NCBI RefSeq assembly: GCF_900091955.1
Contig: NZ_FMDF01000217.1
Span: 28,069-92,068 of the forward strand
DNA from: Streptomyces sp. Ncost-T10-10d
GTDB lineage: Bacteria > Actinomycetota > Actinomycetes > Streptomycetales > Streptomycetaceae
Length of the DNA stretch: 64,000 nt
Reading direction: 5' to 3'
Shown here: in pieces, positions 1 to 7,890 of the stretch
Layout: each line of letters opens with the position of its first letter
Position numbering within the stretch: the first letter of the stretch is position 1
The notes under the pieces: model-generated
Database searches by the model: none
The model's input: the letters and a program-made list of their open reading frames with translations, nothing else
Told to the model about the DNA's origin: nothing
Made by a program: the position numbers and the translations under genes

Positions 1-31
1 CCGGGTGGAGGTCGGACGGGATCTCGATCAT
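1..31 (-). CDS. FABP/nitrobindin-family protein, N-terminal fragment
   Basis: Only the first ten codons lie in the window, reading MIEIPSDLHP on the minus strand from an ATG at 31. From memory this is the conserved start of the Streptomyces FABP-like (nitrobindin, THAP4-type heme-binding beta-barrel) proteins, the family of SCO4170. The rest runs off the left edge, so no functional residue can be checked. No strong ribosome binding site is visible. The small membrane protein gene upstream and the sulfur genes beyond it fit the same conserved neighbourhood. Confidence 0.6.
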   Translation of the reverse strand, partial: MIEIPSDLHP

Positions 32-150
32 GAGCGGCTCAGACGATCTGTGAGGTGGGGGCGGGTGACTGCGGACGTGACGCATCGGGCATGAGTGTCA
101 CATGCGTGACGGGGGGTTACCCGCGCGCACGGAGGCGGGGGCAGCCGGGG

Positions 151-252
151 TCAGCGCTGACCCTGGTACAGCTTCTTCACGGTCACGGCGGCGAAGGCGA
201 GAACGCCGACGCAGACCAGGACCAGCAGGGCGGAGAAGAATGCCTCAAGCAC
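151..252 (-). CDS. 33-residue single-pass membrane protein
   Basis: A short gene starts with GTG at 252 behind a perfect AAGGAG ribosome binding site (258-263, 5 nt spacing) and stops at 151. The product is one hydrophobic helix (residues about 4-24, core ALLVLVCVGVLAFAAVTV) followed by a basic tail KKLYQGQR. That layout predicts a small membrane protein with a cytoplasmic C-terminus. It lies just upstream of the FABP-like gene on the same strand and may share its transcript. I recall near-identical small proteins at this locus in other streptomycetes. No function is known to me. Confidence 0.75.
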   Translation of the reverse strand: MLEAFFSALLVLVCVGVLAFAAVTVKKLYQGQR

Positions 253-289
253 GGGAGCTCCTTGGAACGAGCGGTATGGCAGCAATAGG

Positions 290-324
290 GGCCGGGCCCC
301 AGCCTAATGGGTTGGGGCCCGGCC
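290..324 (-). terminator. Hairpin terminator after the three-gene membrane protein cluster
   Basis: Perfect 12-bp inverted repeat, GGCCGGGCCCCA (290-301) and TGGGGCCCGGCC (313-324), with an 11-nt loop. It lies 41 bp past the stop at 365 of the minus-strand cluster and upstream of the small membrane gene, so it probably separates the two transcripts. It lacks a U tract, as is common in Streptomyces. Confidence 0.75.
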
Positions 325-364
325 CGTCGGTTCGGGGCTTGCCCGGGGATCGCCGAGCGGCAGG

Positions 365-1234
365 TCAGCCCAGCAGCTGGTTCTGCAGGATCAGCGTCTG
401 GTGGAACGGAACGCTCTCCGTACCCTCCTTGCCCTCGCGGGACTGGACGACGAGCGCGAGCGTGTCGCCGGCGACCAGGTAACCCTGGCGGACCTGCGCC
501 TCGCCGTACGGCTTCGCCTCGTCGTACGCGTACGACGCGGTGCCCTCCACCTTGCCGCCGCCGCTCCAGCCTTCGTCGAGAACCGTCTCGGGCGCCCCGA
601 CGAGCGGCACGCCGGATCCGGTGCCGGCGATCGAGTCCATGACGTACTGGGCGAAGGCCGTCGAGTTGAACTGGACGAGATAGATCCGGGTCGCCGTGCC
701 GTCCGGCATGGTCCAGCCGCGGGCGGCGACGTGCCGCGGAGCCGAGTCCTTCAGTGTCTGCGTGATGTCGGAGCGCTTGCCCTGCACATACTCGGAGAGG
801 TACTGCTCCGTGCTCACCCAGCCGCCGTCGAGCTTCTTGTCCACGGTTGCTCCGGCCGGGGCGGGCAGCAGCAGACTGCGCAGGTCGGCGTGGTGGATCT
901 CGGCGACATTGCCGTCGCTGTACGGGCGGGGCGAACCGGCCGGGAGCGCGGGCAGGCCGAGCTCGGGATAGTCCCAGCGGCCATCGCTCTCGGTCGCCAG
1001 ACCGGGCACGTCGGTGCGCTCCATCGAGGTGATTCCGGCGGCCGCACCGGCACCGAGACCGCCGCACACCAGAACGGCCGCCGTCCACCGGGCGACGGCC
1101 CGCAGGACACGCCGGGGCGGCTCGGGAGCCGGCGGCGGGGCCGACGGAGGCTCGGGCGCCTGCGGTACGGGGATGGCCTCGGCGGGCGCGGTCCCGGCGG
1201 GCGCGGCGGGCGTTTCCGTCGTCTGGTCGGTCAT
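365..1234 (-). CDS. Proline-rich membrane-anchored protein, third paralog of the cluster
   Basis: The 289-residue protein has an N-terminal tail rich in Ala and Pro (residues 1-45), one membrane helix (about 48-70, WTAAVLVCGGLGAGAAAGI) and an extracytoplasmic domain of about 215 residues. The start is the ATG at 1234, overlapping the stop of the upstream gene (ATGA). It shares landmarks with the gene two positions upstream: a DLRSLLLPAPAG segment after the helix, then YLVQF and a glycine-rich stretch. No catalytic motif or lipobox is visible, and no function can be assigned. It is the last gene of an apparent three-gene operon and is followed by a strong hairpin. Confidence 0.85.
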   Translation of the reverse strand: MTDQTTETPAAPAGTAPAEAIPVPQAPEPPSAPPPAPEPPRRVLRAVARWTAAVLVCGGLGAGAAAGITSMERTDVPGLATESDGRWDYPELGLPALPAGSPRPYSDGNVAEIHHADLRSLLLPAPAGATVDKKLDGGWVSTEQYLSEYVQGKRSDITQTLKDSAPRHVAARGWTMPDGTATRIYLVQFNSTAFAQYVMDSIAGTGSGVPLVGAPETVLDEGWSGGGKVEGTASYAYDEAKPYGEAQVRQGYLVAGDTLALVVQSREGKEGTESVPFHQTLILQNQLLG

Positions 1235-2040
1235 ACGTACTCCCCCGGAGACGCGATGTGGTTGAGCTGGTCCTTCAGGAGTTCGGCGACGGCCGTCCGG
1301 TCGAACGGCTTGGTGCCGGACGCCGAGACGCTGATGCTCAGCTCGCCGTCGTACGCCAGGCAGTTCATCGACTCGATGGAGTCCTTGCTGCCCTTGCGCA
1401 GGACGTAGCACTTGGCGTTCCTCGTGTGCCCCTTGATCTTCGGCTCCTGGCGGAAGATGCCGATGGACTCCAGGAGGCCCGTCCTGAAGGTGTAGAGGCT
1501 CCGGACGGCCTTCTTGTCCTTCATCCGCATGATCTCGGTGCTGATCGCCAGGCTGTTGCCGTCCCCGGTATAGGAACGGGCGGCGATGCCCTCGATACGG
1601 AGCTTGTCGATCTGCTTCTCGTAGGCCCGGCGCTCCTTGCCCGCGAGACCGTGGGCGCTCTCCTTCATGGCGGCGGTCGCCTTCTTGCCGCTCTGCTCGC
1701 CGTCGCTGCCCAGCTCCCCGTTGTCGGGGCCGAGCCGGTAGCCGGTCGGGACCGGCAGCAGCAGCTTGCTGAGCTCGGTGGAGGCCCGGCCCCGGGCCAC
1801 GTCACCGGCCGGGTCCTTGCCCGGCTTGTGCGCGGGCTCCTCCCAGAGGGCGGTCCTGGCGCTGCGGTCGGCGTCGTCCACCGTGCTCTTGGCGTACGCG
1901 GCCGCGCCTCCGACCGCGGCGATCACCAGCACGACGGGAAGCGCCGTGAGGATCACCCGGCGTGCCCGGCCGGAGGCGGCGGTCCCGGCAGCGTCGGCGT
2001 TCTCGTCGGGTGTGGTCACCTGCGTGGTCACGTCGTTCAC
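1231..2040 (-). CDS. Membrane-anchored protein, second paralog of the cluster
   Basis: 269 residues from a GTG at 2040 that overlaps the upstream stop (GTGA). A polar N-terminus of about 28 residues precedes one membrane helix (about 29-50, VILTALPVVLVIAAVGGAAAYA) and an extracytoplasmic domain. After the helix comes ELSKLLLPVPTG, matching the DLRSLLLPAPAG and DLRKLLADRPSG motifs of the two neighbours, which supports descent from one ancestor. Two cysteines in the C-terminal half (KCYVL and MNCLAY) could pair outside the cell. Function unknown; probably made with its two neighbours as a membrane-associated set. Confidence 0.85.
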   Translation of the reverse strand: MNDVTTQVTTPDENADAAGTAASGRARRVILTALPVVLVIAAVGGAAAYAKSTVDDADRSARTALWEEPAHKPGKDPAGDVARGRASTELSKLLLPVPTGYRLGPDNGELGSDGEQSGKKATAAMKESAHGLAGKERRAYEKQIDKLRIEGIAARSYTGDGNSLAISTEIMRMKDKKAVRSLYTFRTGLLESIGIFRQEPKIKGHTRNAKCYVLRKGSKDSIESMNCLAYDGELSISVSASGTKPFDRTAVAELLKDQLNHIASPGEYV

Positions 2041-2981
2041 AGGCGCTCCAGCTGTCGCTCGGCCAGCGTCCGGATGTCCTTCTTGCTGATCGGTACGGTG
2101 TCGTAGATGTGGATGTCGGCCGCGATGTCGCCGCGGTACACGGTGGCCCTGGCGTGGTAGGACGGCAGATAGCCCGGCTTCCGGTCGACCTCGTAGAGGT
2201 AGTAGCGGCCGTTGCCGCTGCCCTTGATCGCATCGCCGTCGTTGCCCGCGCCGATCTCGGTTCCGGACATGTACGAAAGCTGGCCCTCGGCGAAGTCCTG
2301 GGCCCCCTGGACGGTTCCCGAGCCGAACTGCACGAGATATGTCTCGGCGGTGCGGTACTGCCCGCGCTTCCAGGTGGCGCCCGCGATCCGGCGTATGTCG
2401 TTCTCCAGGAAGTACTCGTACATGGGGCCCTCCTCCTTGTAGGAGCGGGCGTAGATGTCCACGCCCAGCCAGCCGTCACCGAAGCCCGGCACCGACCTGT
2501 CGTCGTCGCTCCAGCCCGAGGGCCTGTCGGCGAGCAGCTTGCGCAGGTCGCCGTCCGTCCTGACCCGACGGTCCTGGGACGCGGGCAGCGGGTCGGGGGC
2601 CTTGCCCGGGGGCAGTGCCTTCGCCGGGTACGCCAGATCGGGCTGCGACAGGGCGGGCAGCGGGGTCGGGGCGCGTCCGGCCTGCACGTCGTAGCCCACG
2701 GCGGTGCCGCCTGCGATGCCGAGCACCGCGGCAGCGGCGATCAGCAGCGCCGTACGCCCGCGCGGTCGCTTCGCGACGGGCGCGGCGACCGGTGCGGCCC
2801 CGGGCTCAGCCACGGGCACCGACTCGGACACGGGCTGGGGCTCGGGTCCGGGTCCGGGTCCGGCCTCGGGCACCGGCTCCGTCGTCTCTCCCACCGGCGA
2901 TGGCTCTACGGCACCGGCCGGTATCTCCTTCGCGGCGAGCGGCCCGGCCGGCCCATCAGAAATAGTGTCATTCGGTTCCAA
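2037..2981 (-). CDS. Proline-rich membrane-anchored protein, first paralog of the cluster
   Basis: First gene of the three-gene set. I place the start at the TTG at 2981 because GGGGGGA lies 6-7 nt before it; a GTG at 2996 is an alternative. The 314-residue product has a Pro/Glu-rich cytoplasmic tail of about 75 residues with PGPGPEPQP, one membrane helix (TALLIAAAAVLGIAGGTAVGY) and an outer domain with DLRKLLADRPSG and TYLVQFGSG. The frame stays open further upstream, but that part lies opposite the DsrE gene and has no starts with ribosome binding sites. Divergent from the DsrE gene. No known domain recognised. Confidence 0.8.
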   Translation of the reverse strand: MEPNDTISDGPAGPLAAKEIPAGAVEPSPVGETTEPVPEAGPGPGPEPQPVSESVPVAEPGAAPVAAPVAKRPRGRTALLIAAAAVLGIAGGTAVGYDVQAGRAPTPLPALSQPDLAYPAKALPPGKAPDPLPASQDRRVRTDGDLRKLLADRPSGWSDDDRSVPGFGDGWLGVDIYARSYKEEGPMYEYFLENDIRRIAGATWKRGQYRTAETYLVQFGSGTVQGAQDFAEGQLSYMSGTEIGAGNDGDAIKGSGNGRYYLYEVDRKPGYLPSYHARATVYRGDIAADIHIYDTVPISKKDIRTLAERQLERL

Positions 2982-3087
2982 TTGGGGTCCCCCCACGAGA
3001 CCAGAGGCGCTGATTCCGTTATCTGCGCACACACCTGACTGCCACCGAGGAGATGAGGTTGCCCACCCGACGATTACAGTTCGGCAT

Positions 3088-3450
3088 ATGCCGAAGAAGC
3101 TCGTGATCAAGGTGACTGCCGGTGCCGACTCAGCCGAGCGCTGCTCGCAGGCGTTCACGGTGGCCGCGGTCGCCGTCGCCAGCGGCGTGGAGGTCTCGCT
3201 CTGGCTGACCGGTGAATCCTCCTGGTTTGCTCTGCCGGGGCGCGCCGCGGAGTTCGAACTGCCGCATGCCGCGCCGCTGCCGGATCTGATCGAGTCGATC
3301 CAGGCGGGCGGGCAGATCACCCTGTGCACGCAGTGCGCGGCCCGTCGCGACATCACCGAGCAGGACGTCCTGGAGGGCGTACGGATCGCGGGCGCCCAGG
3401 TCTTCGTCAGCGAGATCATGGCCGCCGACGTCCAGGCCCTCGTCTACTGA
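3088..3450 (+). CDS. DsrE/DsrF-like family protein
   Basis: 120 residues with a small alpha/beta fold typical of DsrE-like proteins: MPKKLVIKVTAGADSAERC at the start, a conserved central strand (GVEVSLWLTG) and a cysteine pair at C80 and C83 (TLCTQCAARR), which in this superfamily can act in sulfur relay or redox. ATG at 3088. A -10-like TACAGT (3075-3080) sits 7 nt before the ATG and no ribosome binding site is seen, so the mRNA may be leaderless. It lies beside the rhodanese block, consistent with sulfur handling, though its exact reaction is unknown. Confidence 0.85.
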   Translation: MPKKLVIKVTAGADSAERCSQAFTVAAVAVASGVEVSLWLTGESSWFALPGRAAEFELPHAAPLPDLIESIQAGGQITLCTQCAARRDITEQDVLEGVRIAGAQVFVSEIMAADVQALVY

Positions 3451-3469
3451 CGCACCCGCGCCGTACCCG

Positions 3470-3727
3470 CTACCGCCGCTTCTTGCCGTCGAGCTCGTCC
3501 CACCACTCGTCGGACTGCGGGTCGCCCGACGGATCGTCCCACCAGCGGTCCTCCGGCCCCCGGCGGTTGGCGACCATGGCCGCGACGGGCGGGATCACCA
3601 TGGCGACGACGCACATTGCTATCGCGGCGGGCATCGACCACAGCCTGACAAAGGACCAGGCCGACACGAAGAGGACGATGCAGCCGCCCATCATGAGGAA
3701 ATAGCCGCGACGGCGTCGGGCGTACAT
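3470..3727 (-). CDS. DUF3099 family membrane protein
   Basis: 85 residues from ATG at 3727. A basic start MYARRRRGYF precedes two membrane helices (about 10-30 and 32-53, ending IPPVAAMVANRRGPEDRWW). A Trp/Asp-rich C-terminus with WWDDPSGDP and EWWDELDG is the hallmark I associate with DUF3099 proteins of actinobacteria. Both ends are expected in the cytoplasm. It converges on the DsrE gene, with 19 bp between the stops. Role unknown. Confidence 0.85.
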   Translation of the reverse strand: MYARRRRGYFLMMGGCIVLFVSAWSFVRLWSMPAAIAMCVVAMVIPPVAAMVANRRGPEDRWWDDPSGDPQSDEWWDELDGKKRR

Positions 3728-3767
3728 AACTCAAGCGTAGGCCCCGCCCCCGCCCACGCGAACGGCG

Positions 3768-3822
3768 CGAAGGGCCGTACCCCGCTTCAGAAGGCGTCCA
3801 ACCCCTGGGGTACGGCCCTTCG
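3768..3822 (-). terminator. Long hairpin terminator after the sulfurtransferase-DUF1416 operon
   Basis: Perfect 16-bp inverted repeat: CGAAGGGCCGTACCCC (3768-3783) and its complement (3807-3822), with a 23-nt loop. It lies about 98 nt downstream of the DUF1416 stop and 41 nt upstream of the DUF3099 start, so it likely ends the sulfur operon before the next gene. Confidence 0.8.
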
Positions 3823-3919
3823 GCCGGTAAGGCGTCGCGGGAGCTCCGGGCCGGTCCGGCGGACACGGTCCGGCGCGGCGGCTCGAAGCCCGCGAAGCGG
3901 CACGAGGCCGCGTTCGGAA

Positions 3920-4207
3920 CTAGACGGCGATCGCGACCTCGGAGAGGCCACCGGTCTGCGCCACGACCGTGCGGTCGGCGCTGCCGCCCGGGACGAGGGC
4001 GCGCAGCGTCCACGTGCCCTCGGCCGCGTAGAAGCGGAACTGTCCGGTCGCCGAGGTCGGGACCTCCGCGGTGAACTCGCCGGTCGAGTCCAGCAGGCGC
4101 ACGTAACCGGTGACGGGCTCGCCGTCGCGGGTCACGCTGCCCTGGATGGTGGTCTCACCGGGCTTGATGGTCGAAGCGTCGGGGCCGCCGGCCTTTGCTC
4201 CACACAT
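3920..4207 (-). CDS. DUF1416 protein, SseC-like partner of the sulfurtransferase
   Basis: 95 residues from ATG at 4207. It begins MCGAKAGGPDA, with a cysteine at position 2, then a beta-rich Ig-like domain (TTIQGSVTRDGEPVTGYVRLL and GQFRFYAAEGTWTLRAL). This is the DUF1416 family, called SseC in mycobacteria, which almost always follows a thiosulfate sulfurtransferase gene, as here (51 bp after the rhodanese stop). Its role in sulfur transfer is inferred from this linkage. Same transcript as the rhodanese, ending in the hairpin at 3768-3822. Confidence 0.9.
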   Translation of the reverse strand: MCGAKAGGPDASTIKPGETTIQGSVTRDGEPVTGYVRLLDSTGEFTAEVPTSATGQFRFYAAEGTWTLRALVPGGSADRTVVAQTGGLSEVAIAV

Positions 4208-4258
4208 GGTGTTCTGTCCTTCTGGGTCGGGGGTCGTGCTGGTCCGGGTCGTGCGGAG

Positions 4259-5104
4259 TTACTTGTTGGCGCCGAGCTCGATCGGCACACCCACGAGGGA
4301 GCCGTATTCGGTCCACGAACCGTCGTAGTTCTTGACGTTCTCCTGGCCGAGCAGCTCGTGCAGCACGAACCAGGTGAGCGCGGAGCGCTCTCCGATACGG
4401 CAGTACGCGATGGTGTCCTTCGCCAGGTCGACCTGCTCGTCCTCGTAGAGGGCCTTGAGCTCGTCGTCCGACTTGAAGGTGCCGTCGTCGTTGGCGTTCT
4501 TCGACCACGGGATGTTGCGGGCGCCCGGCACGTGGCCGGGGCGCTGGGACTGCTCCTGCGGGAGGTGCGCCGGGGCGAGCAGCTTGCCGCTGAACTCGTC
4601 GGGCGAACGCACGTCGACCAGGTTCAGGCTGCCGATCGCCTTCACGACGTCGTCGCGGTAGGCGCGGATCGACTCGTCCTGCGGCTGGGCCTTGTACTCG
4701 GTGGCCGGGCGCGACGGGATCTGGTCGCCGTCGACCAGGTCGCGGGAGTCGAGCTCCCACTTCTTGCGGCCGCCGTCGAGCAGGCGGACGTCCTGGTGGC
4801 CGTAGAGCTTGAAGTACCAGAACGCGTAGGAGGCGAACCAGTTGTTGTTGCCTCCGTAGAGGACGACAGTGGTGTTGTTGCCGATGCCCTTCTCGGACAG
4901 CAGCTTCTCGAAGCCGGCCTGGTCGATGAAGTCACGGCGGACCGGGTCCTGGAGGTCCTTGGTCCAGTCGATCCGGATCGCGTTCTTGATGTGGTTCTTC
5001 TCGTACGCCGAGGTGTCCTCGTCGACCTCGACGAGAGCGATCTTCGGGTCGTCGAGGTGGGCCTCGACCCAGTCGGCGTCTACCAGGACGTCACTGCGGC
5101 TCAT
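4259..5104 (-). CDS. Thiosulfate sulfurtransferase (rhodanese)
   Basis: 281 residues with two rhodanese domains: an inactive N-terminal one (about 5-125, ending VRLLDGGRKKWE) and a catalytic C-terminal one (about 145-278). The active-site loop is CRIGERS with catalytic C235, the form seen in actinobacterial CysA/SseA-type enzymes. It moves sulfane sulfur from thiosulfate to an acceptor such as cyanide or a thiol in the cytoplasm. Start is the ATG at 5104, with GGAGGAGAACAG before it; an upstream in-frame stretch has no such signal. It leads an operon with DUF1416 and follows a cysteine-containing leader peptide that may attenuate it. Confidence 0.95.
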   Translation of the reverse strand: MSRSDVLVDADWVEAHLDDPKIALVEVDEDTSAYEKNHIKNAIRIDWTKDLQDPVRRDFIDQAGFEKLLSEKGIGNNTTVVLYGGNNNWFASYAFWYFKLYGHQDVRLLDGGRKKWELDSRDLVDGDQIPSRPATEYKAQPQDESIRAYRDDVVKAIGSLNLVDVRSPDEFSGKLLAPAHLPQEQSQRPGHVPGARNIPWSKNANDDGTFKSDDELKALYEDEQVDLAKDTIAYCRIGERSALTWFVLHELLGQENVKNYDGSWTEYGSLVGVPIELGANK

Positions 5105-5267
5105 TCTGTTCTCCTCCGGGGCAGTTTGCGGCGAGATGATGCGAGACGGTGCGTTTTGATACGCAGATGTACGGCGGCACAGGGTGCGGCACACGTGCAC
5201 AGGCGATCGGGATGGGCCCTGACATCGGTCGAAGGGCCGGGGAATGCGAGGTGCCGAAGGCTCCCGC

Positions 5268-5375
5268 TCAGACAGTGCGACAGAGCATGGCGGCGACGCG
5301 GCACAGGTCCACTGCCCGCCGCTTCGTGAGATCCGCCCGTCCCCGCTGTGGGAGACCGCCAATAGAGCACTGCAT
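5268..5375 (-). CDS. 35-residue sulfur-responsive leader peptide, leaderless
   Basis: A short frame runs from ATG at 5375 to TGA at 5268. It starts MQCSIGGLPQ and ends RRAVDLCRVAAMLCRTV, with cysteines at 3, 25 and 32. The RR-x-VDL-x-R-x3-LC ending is the pattern I recall for small leader peptides that streptomycetes place before sulfur-metabolism genes. In mycobacteria a leaderless Cys-rich peptide before the same sulfurtransferase operon acts as a cysteine-sensing attenuator. Here it sits 163 nt upstream of the rhodanese. There is no ribosome binding site, but a promoter places transcription at or near the ATG. Control by Cys-tRNA supply is an inference. Confidence 0.75.
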   Translation of the reverse strand: MQCSIGGLPQRGRADLTKRRAVDLCRVAAMLCRTV

Positions 5376-5382
5376 GGGACCG

Positions 5383-5412
5383 ATCGTAGGGAGGTGCGGG
5401 CGGGCATGTCAC
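5383..5412 (-). promoter_or_regulatory. Promoter of the sulfur leader peptide
   Basis: On the minus strand, GTGACA (5407-5412) and TACGAT (5383-5388) are spaced 18 bp apart. The -10 ends 7 nt before the leader peptide ATG at 5375, so the transcript would begin at or next to the start codon. This is a vegetative-type (HrdB-like) promoter layout. Confidence 0.65.
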
Positions 5413-5590
5413 CGCCGTGTCGTATCGTGAGACTCGATCGTCCGTGATGCGAGACGCGCATGGCGTTTCGGCTTCCCCCGCGTCGGTCCCTCGCTGTCGG
5501 CGCCCGTCGGTCATCTGCGGATCGGACGCGGCCGTCTCAATATGTGGCGTGCAGGGTCATTGAAGCCCCTGCCCCATGTGCCGGTCGGTC

Positions 5591-6280
5591 CTATCCGGCG
5601 AGCCGTACGTCCGTGCCCGTCACCGAGATCTCCAGGCCGTCGGCGGTCGGCTGGATCTTCTGCAGCTTCAGACCGCTGGGCAGACCGCCGACCTCCCGCT
5701 CGAAGTCGGTCTTCTTGCGCACCAGACCCTCCAGCCCCGGGATGCCCTCGCCCGGCACCTTGTCCGCGTGCACCTTGAGCGTGTGGCCGTCGACCAGGGT
5801 GACGGTGGAGAGCACACTGCGCGAGAGCGGGTTGCCGACGATGTCGACCGTGCCGGTCACCTTCACCTTGCCGTTGCCGCCGTACTCGACGACGACGCCG
5901 TCGCTGGCGGTCTTGGTCAGGTCCTCGTACGAGATGACGGCGGTGCCGGTGGCACGGGCGGCGGTGGCGCTGGAGTAGCCGTCGGCGAGCTTCACCTCGT
6001 GCAGCGCGGCGTTCATCCGGCTGATCCGGATCCTGCGGCCGTTGGCGTCGGTCTCGATGCCGGTGATCTCGACATCGACCTCGTCGAGCTGGTCTCCGGC
6101 CACCTGCGTCAGGAACGGGAATCCCTTGATGGAGACGTCCGTCGAGCCGATCGTGGCGCCGGTGACCTGGACCCGCCCCTCGACCTCCGACTCGACGAAG
6201 TACACCGCCACCCGGTCGACGGCGACGAAGATCCCGCCCAGAACCACCGCTATGACCAGCAGTATTCGCAGTGCACGCAT
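5591..6280 (-). CDS. DUF2993 (LmeA-type) envelope lipid-binding protein
   Basis: 229 residues from ATG at 6280 (GGGGGAAG about 7 nt upstream); an ATG at 6304 is an alternative. An N-terminal membrane anchor or signal (ALRILLVIAVVLGGIFVAV) is followed by a beta-rich domain with VEGRVQVTGATIG and KGFPFLTQV, typical of the DUF2993/LmeA family. In mycobacteria LmeA binds phospholipids and supports mannan elongation in the periplasm. Substrate here is unknown. Monocistronic by appearance, 132 bp past the membrane protein gene. Confidence 0.85.
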   Translation of the reverse strand: MRALRILLVIAVVLGGIFVAVDRVAVYFVESEVEGRVQVTGATIGSTDVSIKGFPFLTQVAGDQLDEVDVEITGIETDANGRRIRISRMNAALHEVKLADGYSSATAARATGTAVISYEDLTKTASDGVVVEYGGNGKVKVTGTVDIVGNPLSRSVLSTVTLVDGHTLKVHADKVPGEGIPGLEGLVRKKTDFEREVGGLPSGLKLQKIQPTADGLEISVTGTDVRLAG

Positions 6281-6413
6281 GCCCGCTCTTCCCCCACCCT
6301 GCATCCGGCCGGACCCCTGGCGCCGATGCGTCCACGTACGGATGCACAGCGCGCCCGGGGTGATCGACGAGCGCGCGCCCCCCTTCGGTTCCCGAGGGCG
6401 ATACCGTTCCGCG

Positions 6414-7880
6414 CTACGAGATCGCGCGGCCGATCAGATAGACGGCGGGGGCCGCGGCGGTGAGCGGCAGTGCCACACCGGCCGTCATGTGGACGAACCG
6501 CGAGGGGTAGTCGTAGCTCGCCACCCGCAACCCGATCAGTGCGCAACCGCCGGCCGCGAGGCCGAGCAGCGCACCCTTCGTACCGAAGTCGGTGAACGCC
6601 CCCGCCGCCGCACCGGCGCCGGCGGCAGCGAGCAGCGCCACCACGACCGAGGCAGGTCCGGGCAGCGGCAGCGCACGGACGAGCACGGCGACCGCGACGG
6701 CCACCCCGCCCACCGTCACCGCGTCCGGGACCGCCGCGAGATGTCCTGCGGCCAGGACGGAGAGGGCGGCCGACGCGACGGTGGCCATCAGCCCCTGCAT
6801 CCGCTCGTCGGCGCTCGCGTGGCTGCGCAGCTGGAGGACCACGGTGAGCAGCACCCAGATGCCGAGGGTGCCGAGGATGGCGGCCGGTCCGTTCTCGCGG
6901 CCCGCGGCGAGCAGTGCGATGTCGGCGACGAGGCCACCGGCGAACGCGAGCGCGATGCCCTGCCGGGCCGGCCACATGCCGTTGAGCCGGAACCAGCCGG
7001 CCGCGGTCACGGCCTGGAGCAGCACCAGGGGTACGACCAGGGCGTACGACCCGATCGCGGCGCCGAGGGCGAGCAGCAGCCCCAGCCCCGCGGTGATCCC
7101 GGCGGGCTGCATACCCGGCGCGATGATCGGCGAACGGCCCTCGGCGCGGGCGCGCTGGGCATCGGTGATGCGGCTGTTGCCCAGGGTGGTGGGCGCGCTG
7201 TAACCGGCGGCGTCGCGCGCGGACGCGGTGGCGGCCACAGCCGCGTCGGCGGGTGCGGCCGCCCGGACCGGCTCGGCGGCGACGGGCGCGACCGGGGCCT
7301 CGGGAGGCAGTGGATAGGAGCCGGAGGCGCCCCGCGGCTGCGGATGAGGCGGCAGATGACCGGTCTCGGCGGTGGCCGGAACGGGCTGGGCGGGCTGGGC
7401 AGGCCGGATGGTCGGCTGGTACTGGGTGTCCCAGGTCTGGCCCTCCCAGGTCTGGGTGACACCGGGATCCTGCGGGCCGTGTCCGGCGGGCACGGCGGGC
7501 TCCTGCATGTGCCCGGTCGGCCACGCGGTTCCGGGGTTCGCCCGGGGTGCCTGGTTCGGGTCGTACGGGCCGTGCACCTGTTGCGGGGCTCCGTACGGAG
7601 CCTGCTGACCGTACGACTGCTGACTGTAGGAATCGCCGCCGTAGGGCTGCTGACCGTAGGACTGCTGACCGTAGGACTGGCCGCCGTAGGACTGATCCGC
7701 GTACGGCTGGTTTCCGTACGACTGCGCGCCGGAGGACCGGTCGCCGTACGCCTGCTCCCCGTACGGGGGCGAGGGCTGCTGTCCGTACGGCTGCGCAGGC
7801 TGCGGCTCCTGGCCGTTCAGCGGGTCGTACCCGTAGCCCGGGTCCTGTCCGTACGGATGCTGCTGATCGTTGCTGCTCAT
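6414..7880 (-). CDS. Polytopic membrane protein with Tyr/Gly/Gln-rich repeat tail
   Basis: 488 residues from ATG at 7880 behind GGAGGGTGAACC. The N-terminal third (residues about 5-130) is a low-complexity tail made of repeated PYGQQ, SYGQQ and SYGGQ units. It is followed by a Pro/Ala-rich linker to about residue 240 containing NSRITDAQRARAEGRSPII. The C-terminal half has about eight hydrophobic helices with short loops. This architecture is common in streptomycetes and is annotated as an integral membrane protein; no transport or catalytic motif is seen. The tail is probably cytoplasmic and disordered. It starts 11 nt after the MoaD-like gene stop, so the two are likely co-transcribed. Confidence 0.85.
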   Translation of the reverse strand: MSSNDQQHPYGQDPGYGYDPLNGQEPQPAQPYGQQPSPPYGEQAYGDRSSGAQSYGNQPYADQSYGGQSYGQQSYGQQPYGGDSYSQQSYGQQAPYGAPQQVHGPYDPNQAPRANPGTAWPTGHMQEPAVPAGHGPQDPGVTQTWEGQTWDTQYQPTIRPAQPAQPVPATAETGHLPPHPQPRGASGSYPLPPEAPVAPVAAEPVRAAAPADAAVAATASARDAAGYSAPTTLGNSRITDAQRARAEGRSPIIAPGMQPAGITAGLGLLLALGAAIGSYALVVPLVLLQAVTAAGWFRLNGMWPARQGIALAFAGGLVADIALLAAGRENGPAAILGTLGIWVLLTVVLQLRSHASADERMQGLMATVASAALSVLAAGHLAAVPDAVTVGGVAVAVAVLVRALPLPGPASVVVALLAAAGAGAAAGAFTDFGTKGALLGLAAGGCALIGLRVASYDYPSRFVHMTAGVALPLTAAAPAVYLIGRAIS

Positions 7881-7890
7881 GTTCTGCGGT

